DNA of 64,000 nucleotides, taken from assembly GCF_001577835.2 (NCBI RefSeq), contig NC_029521.1:19436470-19500469 (forward strand). Direction: 5' to 3'. The stretch comes from Coturnix japonica (Eukaryota > Chordata > Aves > Galliformes > Phasianidae). Positions within the stretch are counted from its first letter, which is position 1. Each line of letters starts with the position of its first letter. Shown here piece after piece: positions 23,818-40,613 of this stretch. A program made the translations under genes and the position numbers. A model generated the notes under the pieces. The model did not search any database. It saw only the letters and a program-made list of their open reading frames with translations, and had not been told where the DNA came from.

Positions 23818-24274
23818 GAGGTGGGAGGTGGGGACGGAAGCTCCGCCCAAGCGATGGTTAAAGGGCGGAAGTGGCGGCGGGGCGGCAGTGGGTGTGTTAC
23901 CATGGGAGGGCGCGGGGTGCGCCGGGCCTCACCATGAGCTGGGCCTCACTCGGCCTCACTCGGCCCCGGCCCAGCTCGCAGGGCTGTAAGAGGCCGGGAG
24001 CCGCAGAGCAGCCTGTGCTCCTGCTCCCACCCCACGATGAGCGCGGCCCATCCCACGGAGCAGCGCCCCGTGTCACCGCACACAGGCGTGTCTGGGCCTG
24101 GAAGCACACGGTGTTCCCGGCCCTTGTATCTGTGAGCTGTAGGATATGGAGCTGAAGGGCGGGCTGCTCCGTGTGCATGGAACCTCGTGGCACTGAGATG
24201 CACGGTGCAGCTGGTACAGCAGAAGGGAGAAGGAACAGTATCCAGAGGATAATATACTTCCAGGCAACCAGTCT

Positions 24275-24336
24275 GTGGCAGAGTGGAACTGGGTGGGCTT
24301 TAAGGTCCCTTCCAACATAATCGCTCTGTAATGATA
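24275..24336 (+). mobile_element. CR1 LINE 3'-end fragment
   Basis: GGGCTTTAAGGTCCCTTCC followed by AACATAATCGCTCTGTAATGAT matches the CR1 3' tail in plus orientation. Only the last 60 or so bases are recognisable. It lies downstream of the MARVELD1 3' end. Confidence 0.75.
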
Positions 24337-24590
24337 CACAAACACCAGGTTCTGCTCCATCCCTCCCATGGTGTGAGAGGGCTGGGGCAGCCCATCCTCA
24401 GGGCAGGGGTTTGAGCCCCTCTTCCAGAGCTCAGCACCCACAGCCCCAGAGCACAGTGGGCCCCTGCAATCACTGCTCCAGGAGGGGTGACCCCGAGGCT
24501 GCAGAGCTGAGTGTAAGTGATCATCTCTTGATCCCTGCAGGTCCCAGTCCTGCTACAAAACCCCAGACACCAAGTGAGCATCAGTGTTGC

Positions 24591-24596
24591 TTTATT
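24591..24596 (-). terminator. MARVELD1: Likely polyadenylation signal of MARVELD1
   Basis: TTTATT on the plus strand is AATAAA on the minus strand. It would give MARVELD1 a 3' UTR of about 1.6 kb (24575-26196), and I see no other exon in that interval. Confidence 0.55.
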
Positions 24597-26196
24597 TGGA
24601 ATGTGAATCCAAAGGCACCAGAGAAGGGACTGCAGTGGGACAGCGGCAGGTACAACAGGCAGCGTGGGGTTGTGGGGTAAGGCACTTATGGCAGCGCTAG
24701 CCTCCCTGTGTGTGGGCAGCCTGGGCCTTGGGGCTGCACCAGAGCACACGGGAGCCAGCAGTGTCTGGGACCAGCCCTGACACAGGGTGGGGATAGCACA
24801 TCCTGCCAGGGGTTGGCCCAGGGGCTGGCAGAGTGTGGGAGCACACAGGTATCTGCTGACACAGCCCTCGGTGATGGAAGCTGTGATCTAGTGCCAACCT
24901 GGCCCCTCCGTGCCATCGCTGCTGCTAGCCCCACAAAAAGGCACCAGGTGACTGCTGCGGGGGCCACAGCTCTCCAAACTGAGCCTAACACAGGGGCTGG
25001 GGCAGTCCTTTTCTGCCCTGAAAGCAATGGCAGAATGTGTCCTCAAGCAGGGTGAGGACAGCTGGTAACCAAAGCAGCTCCAGCATGGTGCTCCTCCAAC
25101 ACTTCCCAGTCTCTGGCTGCCCAGTGCTTCTGCTGATCTCGCACAGCCCCGGCCACCTGTGGGGCTGGTGCAGACCTTACCACCGGAGCCCTCCCCTCGC
25201 AGACAGGCTGTGTCCTACAAGGACACTGCTGCAACCACCCTTCCATGATCAGTCTGTGGGCAGCACAGGGATGGAGATGGAGACACGCAGTCCCACAACA
25301 GAGAGAGTCTTCCAGGATGACAATCCAAGTGCTGTGAAGCCAGGCAGGGTGAGATGTGCCTGTTGTGGCTGGAACAGACAGTCCTTGGGTAGGCTTAGGG
25401 GTCTCTGTGGTGGGGTGGGAGCCCCCCTCCCAGTGCAGAACCAGCTCGAAGGGTGCGGCAGCAGCACCAAGCTCCAGGCCAGGATGACAAAAGCGCCTTT
25501 CTCACCCAGAGCAGTACAAACCCCAAGGCTGGAGCAATTTGTTGCCCCGCCTTGCTCACAGAAGCATCCCGCAGCCCCCTCCCTGCCTCGGGCTCCAACA
25601 GTGACGGAGGCTTTGCTGGGCTCAGCTCCAAGGTGGGATGGGGCATCTGGCACCGTGGCAGCAGTTGGTGAGGCCGTGCCTGGAGTGGGTAAGGGCTGTG
25701 CCCACAGGGTTCCGGGAAGACACCGGACATGGAGGAGGGGCCCAAGCTGGGGAAGCTGAGAGCACAGCAGAACCTCCATTAGGCAACGCGGAGGCCACAG
25801 AGCTGCCAGCAGGGCAGGGGCTGGGCCCAGCTTTGCTCCACTCCTTCAGCACAGCATCCATCCCCCCAGGCACAGAGTTGGCACCCACCTGAGCACACCC
25901 AGGGCAGGAGTCAGGCAGGGCCCCACAGGGCTCCCAGCAGTTGTGGTCCAGTTGTGCGCTCCCTGCTCGGGTCCTTTGATTTGCTTTGATTTGCTCTGTC
26001 ATTCTGTGCAGGGTGCAGATGAGCTGGTGCAGCAATCGGTGCCCACTGTCCCGGCAGAAGGTTCCCATCTGTCCATCCATCCGTGCGGGGGGCAGTGGAG
26101 GAAGCGCGGCGCAGCAGCTGGGAGGGGACAGAGCAGCGGGGTCACCGCGTCCTAAAGCAGGGCCGCGGTCCGTCCACGCGCAGGAAGCCGCGGGGC

Positions 26197-26727
26197 TCAC
26201 ACGATGTCACGCTGGTCCCGGCAGCGCCGTGCCAGGCAGTAGAGCCCGGAGAAGAGGTACAGGCAGGCGGCCACGGCTCCGCAGACGGCGGCTCCCAGGT
26301 AGGCTCCGTAGAGGCAGCGCTGGCTGTACCCCGGCAGGTTGCAGTAGCTCTTTTGCCCGGCTTTGTGGCCCATGATGCCGGCGGCGGCCGCGCACAGCCC
26401 GACTCCCAGCAGCAGGTCGTGCGCCAGGTTGGCCAGTAACCAGCGGGAGCCCAGCCAGGGCACCAGCTCCCAGCGCCCCAGCGCGCTCATCCCGAACAGG
26501 CCGAGGGTGAGCAGCCACACGAGGACGGCGGCGAAGAGCGCGAAGTGGGCCGCTCCTTCGTACCGGTGGGCAGCCACGGTGAGCCAGAAGGCGGCGCCCA
26601 CCGCCAGCTGCCCCAGGCGGAGCGGCCCCAGCGGGCTCCGCAGGAAGGCGCGGTGCAGCCCGAGCGAGCCGCGGGGCGGCGGGCCCGGGGGCGGCGGCGG
26701 CACGGCCGGGGGAGCCGAGCGGGCCAT
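26197..26727 (-). CDS. MARVELD1: MARVEL domain-containing protein 1
   Basis: Four-pass MARVEL-domain membrane protein reported at the plasma membrane, cytoskeleton and nucleus. One uninterrupted frame of 176 residues (human 173). A proline-rich N-terminus (AVPPPPPGPPPRG) is followed by LGLHRAFLRSPLGPLRLGQL. Four hydrophobic segments come next, near GQLAVGAAFWLTVA, FALFAAVLVWLLTLGLFGM, LLANLAHDLLLGVGLCAAAAGIMG and LGAAVCGAVAACLYLFSGLY. It ends RRCRDQRDIV. The start is the ATG that opens this frame about 300 bases from the divergent AVPI1 promoter. The coding sequence is very GC-rich, as is common for CpG-island first exons. Confidence 0.93.
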   Translation of the reverse strand: MARSAPPAVPPPPPGPPPRGSLGLHRAFLRSPLGPLRLGQLAVGAAFWLTVAAHRYEGAAHFALFAAVLVWLLTLGLFGMSALGRWELVPWLGSRWLLANLAHDLLLGVGLCAAAAGIMGHKAGQKSYCNLPGYSQRCLYGAYLGAAVCGAVAACLYLFSGLYCLARRCRDQRDIV

Positions 26728-26969
26728 GGCGGGGCGCTGCCTGCCGAGGGGCGGGAGGGACTCGGCGCCCCGGCAGCACTTAGAGAGGGCGGCTGGATGC
26801 TGCCCAACATCTGGCGTCGAGCGGGGCCTCTCTCCTCCCCCGCCCCGCCCCGCCCCCGGACGGCCCAACCGAGCGAGCGGGGCCCCGCGGCCAAACCCCC
26901 CGCCTCGGCCGTCCCGCTCCGCATCCTCCACCCGCCGCCGCCGCCTCGTCCCGCAGCGCGGGGCCCAGC

Positions 26970-27235
26970 GGTACCGCGGGACGGAGCGCGGGGAACGGAG
27001 CAGCGCGGGAAACGGAGCAGCGCCGGGGATCCCTGTGACGTCACGCGGGATTTCCCCGCGGGTGACGCGCGCCCGCCGCCCCGCCCGCCTCATTGACGTC
27101 ACCGGCGCCACGTGTCCTCCCCTCTAAAGGCGGCGCGGCCCCGGCCCGTCCCGGCGCCGATTGGTGCGAACGGGACGAAGTGCGCGCGGGTTGGAGGCAC
27201 CGCGCGGGGCGGGACCGCGGAGTGAATGGACGGGA
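26970..27235. promoter_or_regulatory. Divergent MARVELD1/AVPI1 promoter with two full CREs
   Basis: A CpG island separates the two genes. It has TGACGTCA palindromes at 27036-27043 and 27094-27101 and an inverted CCAAT (ATTGG) at 27160-27164. AVPI1 is known as a vasopressin-induced gene; a cAMP/CREB route is plausible from these sites but not shown by sequence alone. Confidence 0.65.
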
Positions 27236-27523
27236 CGGGACCGGACGGGACGGCGGGAAGGGGCGGAGCGGCACCGGGCGGAGCGGCGGGAGCGCGGCGG
27301 ACACTCACTGACCGCCCCAGGTCAGTGCGCGGGGCTGCGGGCGGCGGAAAGTGGGTCACGGCGGGACGGCGCACCGGGCACCGGCGGGCGCTGACTCGAG
27401 CCGGGCCCTCCCGCGTTCCTGGGCGCGCCGCTCGCCGCCCGCCACAACACGGAGCGGAGCGGGCCGAGCCGGGCCCGGCGGGGCCTCACTTCATCCCTCC
27501 GGTGTGTCCGCAGCGGCCGCACC

Positions 27524-27955
27524 ATGGGAACGCCGGCCTCGGTAGCGAGCGATCCTCCGGGGAGAGCGGCGCCCGCCGCCCCCGGCCGCAAGCGGGGATC
27601 GGCCAACATCTTCCAGGGCGTGGGGCTGCCCGAGCTGCGCAGCCTGTTCCTCAGCGGCGGCGCCGAGAAGCCCGAGGAGCGCGCCCGCCTCGTGTGGCGC
27701 TACGCGGGGCAGCGCCGCATGGCACGGGCGCTGCGGAAGCTCCGGCGGCGGAGAGCGGCACGGCGCGGAGCTGACACGGCGGCTTTACCGAGATTCCGCC
27801 GCCTCCGGTACGTGCGGGACGGGGCGGGGGGGGCTTGGGGACCGCGGCCGGGACGCATCGCACTCACAGCCACCTGCTCCCGCAGGATCACCGATAAGGA
27901 GCCCGAGGGAGACGGCACGGACCAGGCAGCCTCGGGGCTCCGGCAGCAGCACTGA
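27524..27955 (+). CDS. AVPI1: Arginine vasopressin-induced protein 1
   Basis: Small vasopressin-induced protein linked to MAPK activation. Coding exons 27524-27807 and 27886-27955 give 117 residues (human 147). The start MGTPASVASDPP and the block RKRGSANIFQGVGLPEL match the family, and a basic RALRKLRRRRAARR segment follows. A non-coding first exon probably ends at 27320 (CAG then GTCAGT), with acceptor GTCCGCAG at 27506-27513. The second coding exon (ITDKEPEGDG to LRQQH) does not resemble the human C-terminus and is shorter, so the bird protein seems to lack the conserved end, or another 3' exon exists. Confidence 0.88.
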   Translation: MGTPASVASDPPGRAAPAAPGRKRGSANIFQGVGLPELRSLFLSGGAEKPEERARLVWRYAGQRRMARALRKLRRRRAARRGADTAALPRFRRLRYVRDGAGGAWGPRPGRIALTATCSRRITDKEPEGDGTDQAASGLRQQH

Positions 27956-27997
27956 GACCGGGAAACAAACCCACCGCTCCGACCGGGCACAGCGAGG

Positions 27998-28084
27998 ACA
28001 CTAATTGTACAGGACAATGTACACTAATTGTACAGGACAATGTACACTAATTGTACAGGACAATGTACACTAATTGTACAGGAC
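27998..28084 (+). repeat. 23-bp tandem repeat in the AVPI1 3' UTR
   Basis: There are 3.8 near-perfect copies of a 23-base unit beginning ACACTAATTG and ending GGACAATGT, between the AVPI1 stop codon and its poly(A) signal. Confidence 0.95.
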
Positions 28085-28099
28085 ATGAGTGCAGCGCTT

Positions 28100-28105
28100 A
28101 ATAAA
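28100..28105 (+). terminator. AVPI1: Polyadenylation signal of AVPI1
   Basis: A canonical AATAAA lies 145 bases after the stop codon and directly after the tandem repeat. Confidence 0.8.
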
Positions 28106-28229
28106 ACGTGCACAGCGGTGGCTGGGTGAGGCTCTGTGGCAGTGACGGTGGTCTCAGCTGCTGCAATGGACCCAGCCCCAACCCCGCTCCAGAACGCTGC
28201 TGAGACAGTAAGGAGGCCGGGTGAACTGC

Positions 28230-29652
28230 AGCTCTGTTATTCAGACAGTTGCATGGTTTAAATACATTACATACATTTCTACAGTGCATTAGAACAATAC
28301 ATTTGGGGTCAGACAGAGATGTAGCCAGGCCTGGGAGCTGAGGTCTCACTTCTACACCCCTGTTTTCAGCACCCTCAGGACAGCCACCGCTGAGCCCCTT
28401 GTGCAAGTAGGAGACGAGTGAGCTGCCCTCCCTCAGCCCCCAGCAGCACAGTCCCAGGCTTTACTTTCCCCCAGCCCCCAGAGCTGGGCAAACAGTACAG
28501 TGAGACCCAACCCCAGCTTTCCCCCACACAGGGGAAGTCACAGCTCAAGGCAAGCAGATGCAGGCAGCAGCCCTGTTACCGTTTTATACAAGACAGCTCA
28601 GCAGCTTCTGGGGAGTACTGACTGCCTCACCCACTCACATCGGGCCCACAAGGTTAGCAGCACTGGGGCAGCCAGGAGCTTATACCAGCCCTCGTGTGCT
28701 TGCAGTACACCAGTTCCTGCATGAATCCCACCCGCAGGAAGAGCTCCTCCAGATGTTTCCTGTCCCCAGCAGCCCCCAATCCCATAAGAAAGGACCCCAG
28801 ACGCACAAGCAAAGCTGGAACTGTGCTGGCTGACCCAATGCTGGCTGCACAGCAGCCAGAAACTTTACTAAGCACAGGGACAAAAGCCAAGCAAGAGCAG
28901 CTGCAGTGACCTGCAGGATGGATGGACCATAGGAATGGAGGGCTTGAGGCTGCTTGCTTGTACCCCCAACCCTCTGTACAGCACCTCCCAGAACCACCTC
29001 CTCCGAACCAGGATAAGCCAGCACCTCTTCCTTTAGTGTCAAATTGCATTGAAGCCTGCCCTAGGGAGCAGACAAGAGTAGAGTTCTCCTTACATTCCCT
29101 CCTCAAGCCCCCAGCCAGAGAACAGCCGTTCATTATGGTCCCCACTACACCAGCAGGCAGCAGGAACTCCCCCTGAGGAAAGCAGCTTGCACAGGGTTGG
29201 GGCAGAAGAGAGAATGTGAGGAGGAGCATAGCATGCCTTTGGGGAAGCGGAAGGCAGAACAACCCCCTTCCAGCCCTTCCCAGCCCTGGGGCCAGCAGCA
29301 GGAAGGAGGAAGGCTGGCAGCTGGTGCAAAGGGCTGGATAGACCCTGGCCTGGAAAGCCTGGTCAGGTGCGCTCAGAACCACATGCAGGCCGAGGAAGGG
29401 AGGCACAAGCAGGGTCCCAACTGCTTCCCATGCCTCCTGCTGAGCTCTTCCTCCGGCAGGGCTGTACACACACTATACAGCTCCAAGGGAGCTGGAGAGG
29501 GACAGGGCCCAACCCACCTGGCTCCTCAGCTCCAGCTGCAGGCTTCTCCAGCCACAACCTGCTCACTCTACCCAGAGCATCAAATCCCAGCCACAGGAGC
29601 AGCTCAGCTCCTCTTGCAGTGCCAGTCCGAGGCAGCCAAGCCCTGCCCACAG
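28230..29652 (-). other. PI4K2A: Probable PI4K2A 3' UTR
   Basis: The stretch from the PI4K2A stop towards AVPI1 contains no other recognisable gene. I see no canonical AATAAA on the minus strand, so the end point near 28230 is a guess. Confidence 0.35.
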
Positions 29653-35192
<5,540 letters not shown>

Positions 35193-35199
35193 TCACGTC

Positions 35200-35560
35200 A
35201 CGTCGCGAACTGTCATGACGTCATGACGTCACCGCGCCGTCACGCTCCATCGGCCGCCCCGCCCGCCGGATGCCGAAGGAACCGGGCCCAACGTCCGTCC
35301 GTCCCATGGCGGTGCTCGGAGGAGGCCCGGCGGATATCGCGGCCCTCGGGAGGAGCCGGGCGAGACAGGGCGAAGCGGGGGCTTCCTCGGTCCGTCTCCG
35401 AGGAAGGCTCGGTGCCCCGCACAAAGATGGCCGCTCTGGGGTCAGCAGCGCCGCCGCCGCCCTTCACAAAGATGGCGGCAGGGCGGGGCGCGGGCTTTGC
35501 CCCGCGCAAAGATGGCGGCGGGCGAGGGCGAGGCAGCGGAGCCGACCAATGAGAAGCCGC
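35200..35560. promoter_or_regulatory. Divergent PI4K2A/MORN4 promoter
   Basis: Two back-to-back CREs (TGACGTCATGACGTCA) lie at 35216-35231, with TCACGTCACGTC half-sites just before them. Three YY1-type AAGATGGC(C/G)GC motifs are at 35424, 35469 and 35509, and CCAAT is at 35546-35550. The region is a CpG island between the two start sites. Confidence 0.7.
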
Positions 35561-35725
35561 GTTGCTAGCGGTCTCCATGGCGACAGCCAACCGCAGGCGG
35601 GGATGGATGCCGGCGGTGTAGCGCCGCCCGGCGGGGCGGGGGGCCGGCTGGGGAGGTGGCCGCCGCCCCTCGGCGGGACCGCGGGGTGAGAGCGGAGCAA
35701 CGGGCGGCGGACACGGAGCAGGTGA

Positions 35726-36912
<1,187 letters not shown>

Positions 36913-37650
36913 TGGCACCCTGGCACCTGCATCCCCCACCCGCTGCAGTGGGACTCCCCCTGGTACTGGCTGACCCAGGGCAGGGCCATGGCACTGCAAT
37001 CCATTCCCTCGCCAGCCACCCAACTTTGGCAGGACTGGGAGTCCTTCCACTGCATGGGAAAGACCTCCCTGCCAAACTGTGCTGGTGGGGAAAACAGACC
37101 CCTGTGCCCTTCACCCAAGTGCCCCTAGGTGGCTCTCTGCTTACTGGGGCCACCGTGGTGCCTTCTCCCTCTGATTGCTGCCCTCCCCCTTCCCCACGAG
37201 GAGCCTCCACTCTGGCCCCAACCCCACCAGAGCAGCCACCAGCAGGAATGAGGGATGGCATGGCTGGAACCAAACAGAGGAGTTGGGGTTGGGGCTGGCT
37301 CCTGGCCCTATTGCCTAGGGTGCCTATGCCTGCAGGCAGTGGGCAGCTGGCTGGACCATGTGTGCACAGAGGGACAGATCCTGGCCTGCTTCTCCAGCCC
37401 AGGTCCCCAGGCAGTGTGGGCACTCCGTGGCCTGTGCCCTCAACGCTGCACCCACTGGGCAGTGTGACATGATCCCCCATGCTCTTGGGATCATGGAAAG
37501 GGCAATTGACTGTATCACTCTCATCACTGTGCCTACCCAGCCCATTTGATGCCTTGGAGACATCTCCACTGATTGGGGCCAGGAGACGCTTGGCCTGACA
37601 TTCATCCTGTGTCCAGAAGGAGCTGGGTGAAGGCAGCAGTGATGATGAGA

Positions 37651-37656
37651 AATAAA
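37651..37656 (+). terminator. MORN4: Polyadenylation signal of MORN4
   Basis: AATAAA lies about 740 bases after the stop codon, giving a 3' UTR of 36913 to about 37675. Confidence 0.75.
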
Positions 37657-37679
37657 CAGATTCAGACCAAACTAGGGGC

Positions 37680-38100
37680 AAGGGGCTGAGGCAAGGCAGC
37701 ATGAAGTGCCAGGTTTGGTGCAGGGGACCTGGGCTGGGTGGGCAGGGAAAAGAGCATGACAAGGGTGCAGGCAGGGTGCAGGTAGCTCCCCATCTTGCTC
37801 CAGCACTTGCATCCTTCATCTCTCCTTGTGTGTACCTGCCTTCTCCCCCCAGCATGGCCCAGCTTACCAGGACACGGCCCTTGTATCCCTCTCAGCCCAA
37901 CTGTGCCCTCCCTGAAGGTTTTGCCCACACCGGTCCCGTGCCTTGCTGTGTCCCTGCCTTGTGCTGCTGCCTGTATGGGCCTCAGCAGAGTAAACCATGT
38001 TGCCAAACTCCTGAGCTGTGTCCATCTTGCTGGGAAGCAGGGACCTGTGCCCCAGGGTCAGCTGCTTGCACAGGCACAAAAGCATATGCAGAGGGGAGGT
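37680..38100. other. Gap between the MORN4 and HOGA1 3' ends
   Basis: This is the spacer between two convergent genes. I see no exon, repeat or motif I can support in it. Confidence 0.5.
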
Positions 38101-38106
38101 GGCAGG

Positions 38107-38112
38107 TTTATT
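38107..38112 (-). terminator. HOGA1: Polyadenylation signal of HOGA1
   Basis: TTTATT on the plus strand (AATAAA on the minus strand) lies about 355 bases past the HOGA1 stop codon. Confidence 0.7.
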
Positions 38113-38466
38113 CATAGTGCTCTGTAGGGTGGCTGGGTCAGCGTCGGGCATCCATACCCCAAGGGACGGGGGGAACCTGCAGTACCTCAGGTGGGCACCC
38201 ATGTGGATGGGGGGCTGCTGCCTGAGCCCAGAGGGGGTTTTCGAGGGGTCTGGCATGGCCACTGCATGCCCAATCTGGACATGCTAAGGTGTTGGGTTTC
38301 CCTCCACAAGCCCTGTCCATCAGGAAGGAGTGAGATGAATGTTTTCCTCCTGGCCATGTACTGCTGTCTCCACTGCATCCTCAGCTCCCAATGGTCCCCA
38401 GTTTCCAGGTGCAGGAAGGAGCAGGGGCAGATGGTGCTGCCTGCACAGCAGGGATGGGCCAGGGGC

Positions 38467-40613
38467 TCACAACCACCCGTTGGTGCTGAAGGTGCCTTTC
38501 AGCTCCTCCACCTGGGCTGGGCTTAGCGGTGCCAGGGGTGCACGGCAGGGGCCGCCATAGAGGCCAAACAAATCCATGGCCTTCTTCAGCCCTGGAATCC
38601 CAAACCGGCGAGTGACCTGCAGGAGACAGTACAGCAACGTACTGCATTCACTGGGACTGGGTCCCACAAAAGGAGCATCCCTGACGAGCACCAGGAGCCA
38701 ACCTGCAGTGTGACAGGGCCCCTGGGAAGGAGCAGCTCTTCCTCCATCACTGCCTATAAATATCCTGCCAGCCTCATGCTCAGTCAGGCAGGTGTCCTAC
38801 ACCAGGGCACGCACTGTTCCTGGCACAGAAGAGCTGGCATTTCCCACCTGCTGCTTCCAGCCTGGGCTCAGGTTATGCAACTGTTCTGTCCCCCCAGCAC
38901 ACCTGTGCTCCCCAATAGCACTCAGAGACCTGCATCCTTTGCTGTCCCCTCAACAGAGGTCCCAGGGTCCTGCCCACTCACCGCTGCGTTGGGCTCAATG
39001 AGTCGCTGCTGCAGCTCGCGGGCTTCCTGCCAGCGGCCCTGTTGGCACAGGTGCTCCAGCTGGCACAGGGGTGCCCCCAGGACGTTGGCGAGGGCGCAGA
39101 TCCCCCCAGAGGCACCTGGGGGCATTGAGGTACATTGGCAGCAAGCTCAGCATGCAGCATCCAGCCTTTGCCCCCTGCCTCCCTGCAGTGCCCTCATGGC
39201 AGCATCACATGTCCCTGGTGAAGTAGCAGCACGTACCTACGGCATAGCTCGCCATCAGGAAGCCGGCTGACCCTGACAGCACCTGGAAATCCTCCTGCTG
39301 TGTCTTGTGGACAATCAGCCCTATGCGAGTGATCTGGGGAGAGACACGTGCCAGAGGGTGGGCATCACCCTATCCCCATCCAGGGTCCCCAGCACGGGGG
39401 TCCTGTGGAACCCCTGTGGTTCAGGGAAGGGCTGTAACACTGAGGCTGGGGCCAGCCCTGGATTTCCCCTCCCGTTCAAACCCTGCCTCACTCACATCCC
39501 CACCGCTGTCCTTGATGCCGATGATGTTGGGGTGCTGAGCCAGGGTGAGCACAGCCTCCAGTGGCAGCTCCAGATTGGTGTTGGCGGGCACACTGTACAG
39601 CACCACGGGGATTGGGGATTTCTCGGCCACCTGTGGGCAGCAGGGCCAAGCTGAGGGCAGGGTGGGGACATGTGGGATGTGTCCTCCATCCTGCTGCCCC
39701 AGCCGGGGCTGCCTGCAGGCGCCGGGCACGGCTCACCTCGGTGTAGTGCCGCACCAGTGCAGCGCTGCTCATGGCTCCCCGGTAGTAGCAGGGTGTCACG
39801 ACCATTGCAGCATCAGCTCCTGCCTCTGCCATGCTGCCCGTCAGCTCGATGGTGGCCCGAGTGGCTGGAGAGGTGGCAGTGAAGTGAAGGACACCCCATG
39901 GGGACACGGCCCCTTCGTTCCCCGAGCTCACACTCACATTCGCATCCTGAGCCTGCCAGCAGCAGGCGGTCCCTGGGCAAAGCGCGGCGTACGCGGCTCA
40001 CCAGCTCCAGCCGCTCACGAAGTGCCAGCAGGGGGAACTCCCCACTGGAGCCCAGCACCACCAGCCCTGGAATGCAAGCATGGGGAGAGCATCCCTGTTG
40101 TCAGCAGCTTCTTTCTGCAGCCCGAGCATCCCTGTTGTCAGCAGCTTCTTCCTGCAGCCCCTCTCCTCCCACCGTACATCCTGGACAGTCAGACACATAC
40201 ATCCGATGCTGCAGCATTCAGTGTGGGTGCAGTCACGAGTAAAGGGGCAAAGAGCAGGCGCACAACCTTGCAGCTCTGCATGGATGCTCACAGGGCTGGA
40301 GCACCTCTCCGTGTAGACAGGCTGCCTAGAGAAGCTGTGGGTGCCCCACCACTGCAGGCGTTCAGGACCGGGCTGGATGGGGCCCTGGGTGGCAGCAGGA
40401 CTTACCTCGGAAGGGGATGCTGGCATAGCGGTGCAGGTTCCCCTCCAGCTGGCCATAGTCCACCTCCTGCGTGGGTGAGAAGGGGGTGGTGATGGGTGGG
40501 AAGATGCCTCTGAGGTCGAGCTTGGGCTGTGGTCCCGGGGGAGTGCTGAGCCCCCGGCACAGAGCTGCCAGGGCTGGCCGGAGCGGAGAGGTGAGGCAGG
40601 TGCTGAGCGCCAT
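38467..40613 (-). CDS. HOGA1: 4-hydroxy-2-oxoglutarate aldolase, mitochondrial
   Basis: Last step of mitochondrial hydroxyproline breakdown: splits 4-hydroxy-2-oxoglutarate into pyruvate and glyoxylate. Exons in transcript order: 40406-40613, 39938-40066, 39737-39864, 39496-39630, 39237-39333, 38982-39115 and 38467-38616, giving 326 residues (human 327). The N-terminus is a plausible targeting peptide ([21 protein letters not shown]). The DHDPS/NAL TIM-barrel motifs follow: GSSGEF (75-80), YSVPANT with the catalytic tyrosine at 167, and IKDSGGD with the Schiff-base lysine at 195. The pocket asparagine of human GSNGE is serine here. It ends FSTNGWL. Loss of the human gene causes primary hyperoxaluria type 3. 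Confidence 0.97.
40087..40160 (+). repeat. 37-bp direct duplication in HOGA1 intron 1
   Basis: Two adjacent 37-base copies beginning GAGCATCCCTGTTGTC differ at one position (40087-40123 and 40124-40160). They lie 21 bases upstream, in transcript terms, of HOGA1 exon 2. Confidence 0.95.
40291..40398 (+). mobile_element. CR1 LINE fragment in HOGA1 intron 1
   Basis: GGCTGCCTAGAGAAGCTGTG, GGTGCCCCACCACTGCAGG and GTTCAGGACCGGGCTGGATG match the CR1 segment shortly before its 3' end, in plus orientation. It is antisense to HOGA1. The terminal CR1 repeat is missing, and the fragment ends 7 bases before the exon-1 boundary. Confidence 0.75.

Noticed and set aside
24700-26190. Several frames between ZFYVE27 and the MARVELD1 coding region
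   Set aside because: The stretch fits the MARVELD1 3' UTR, and none of the frames resembles a known protein.
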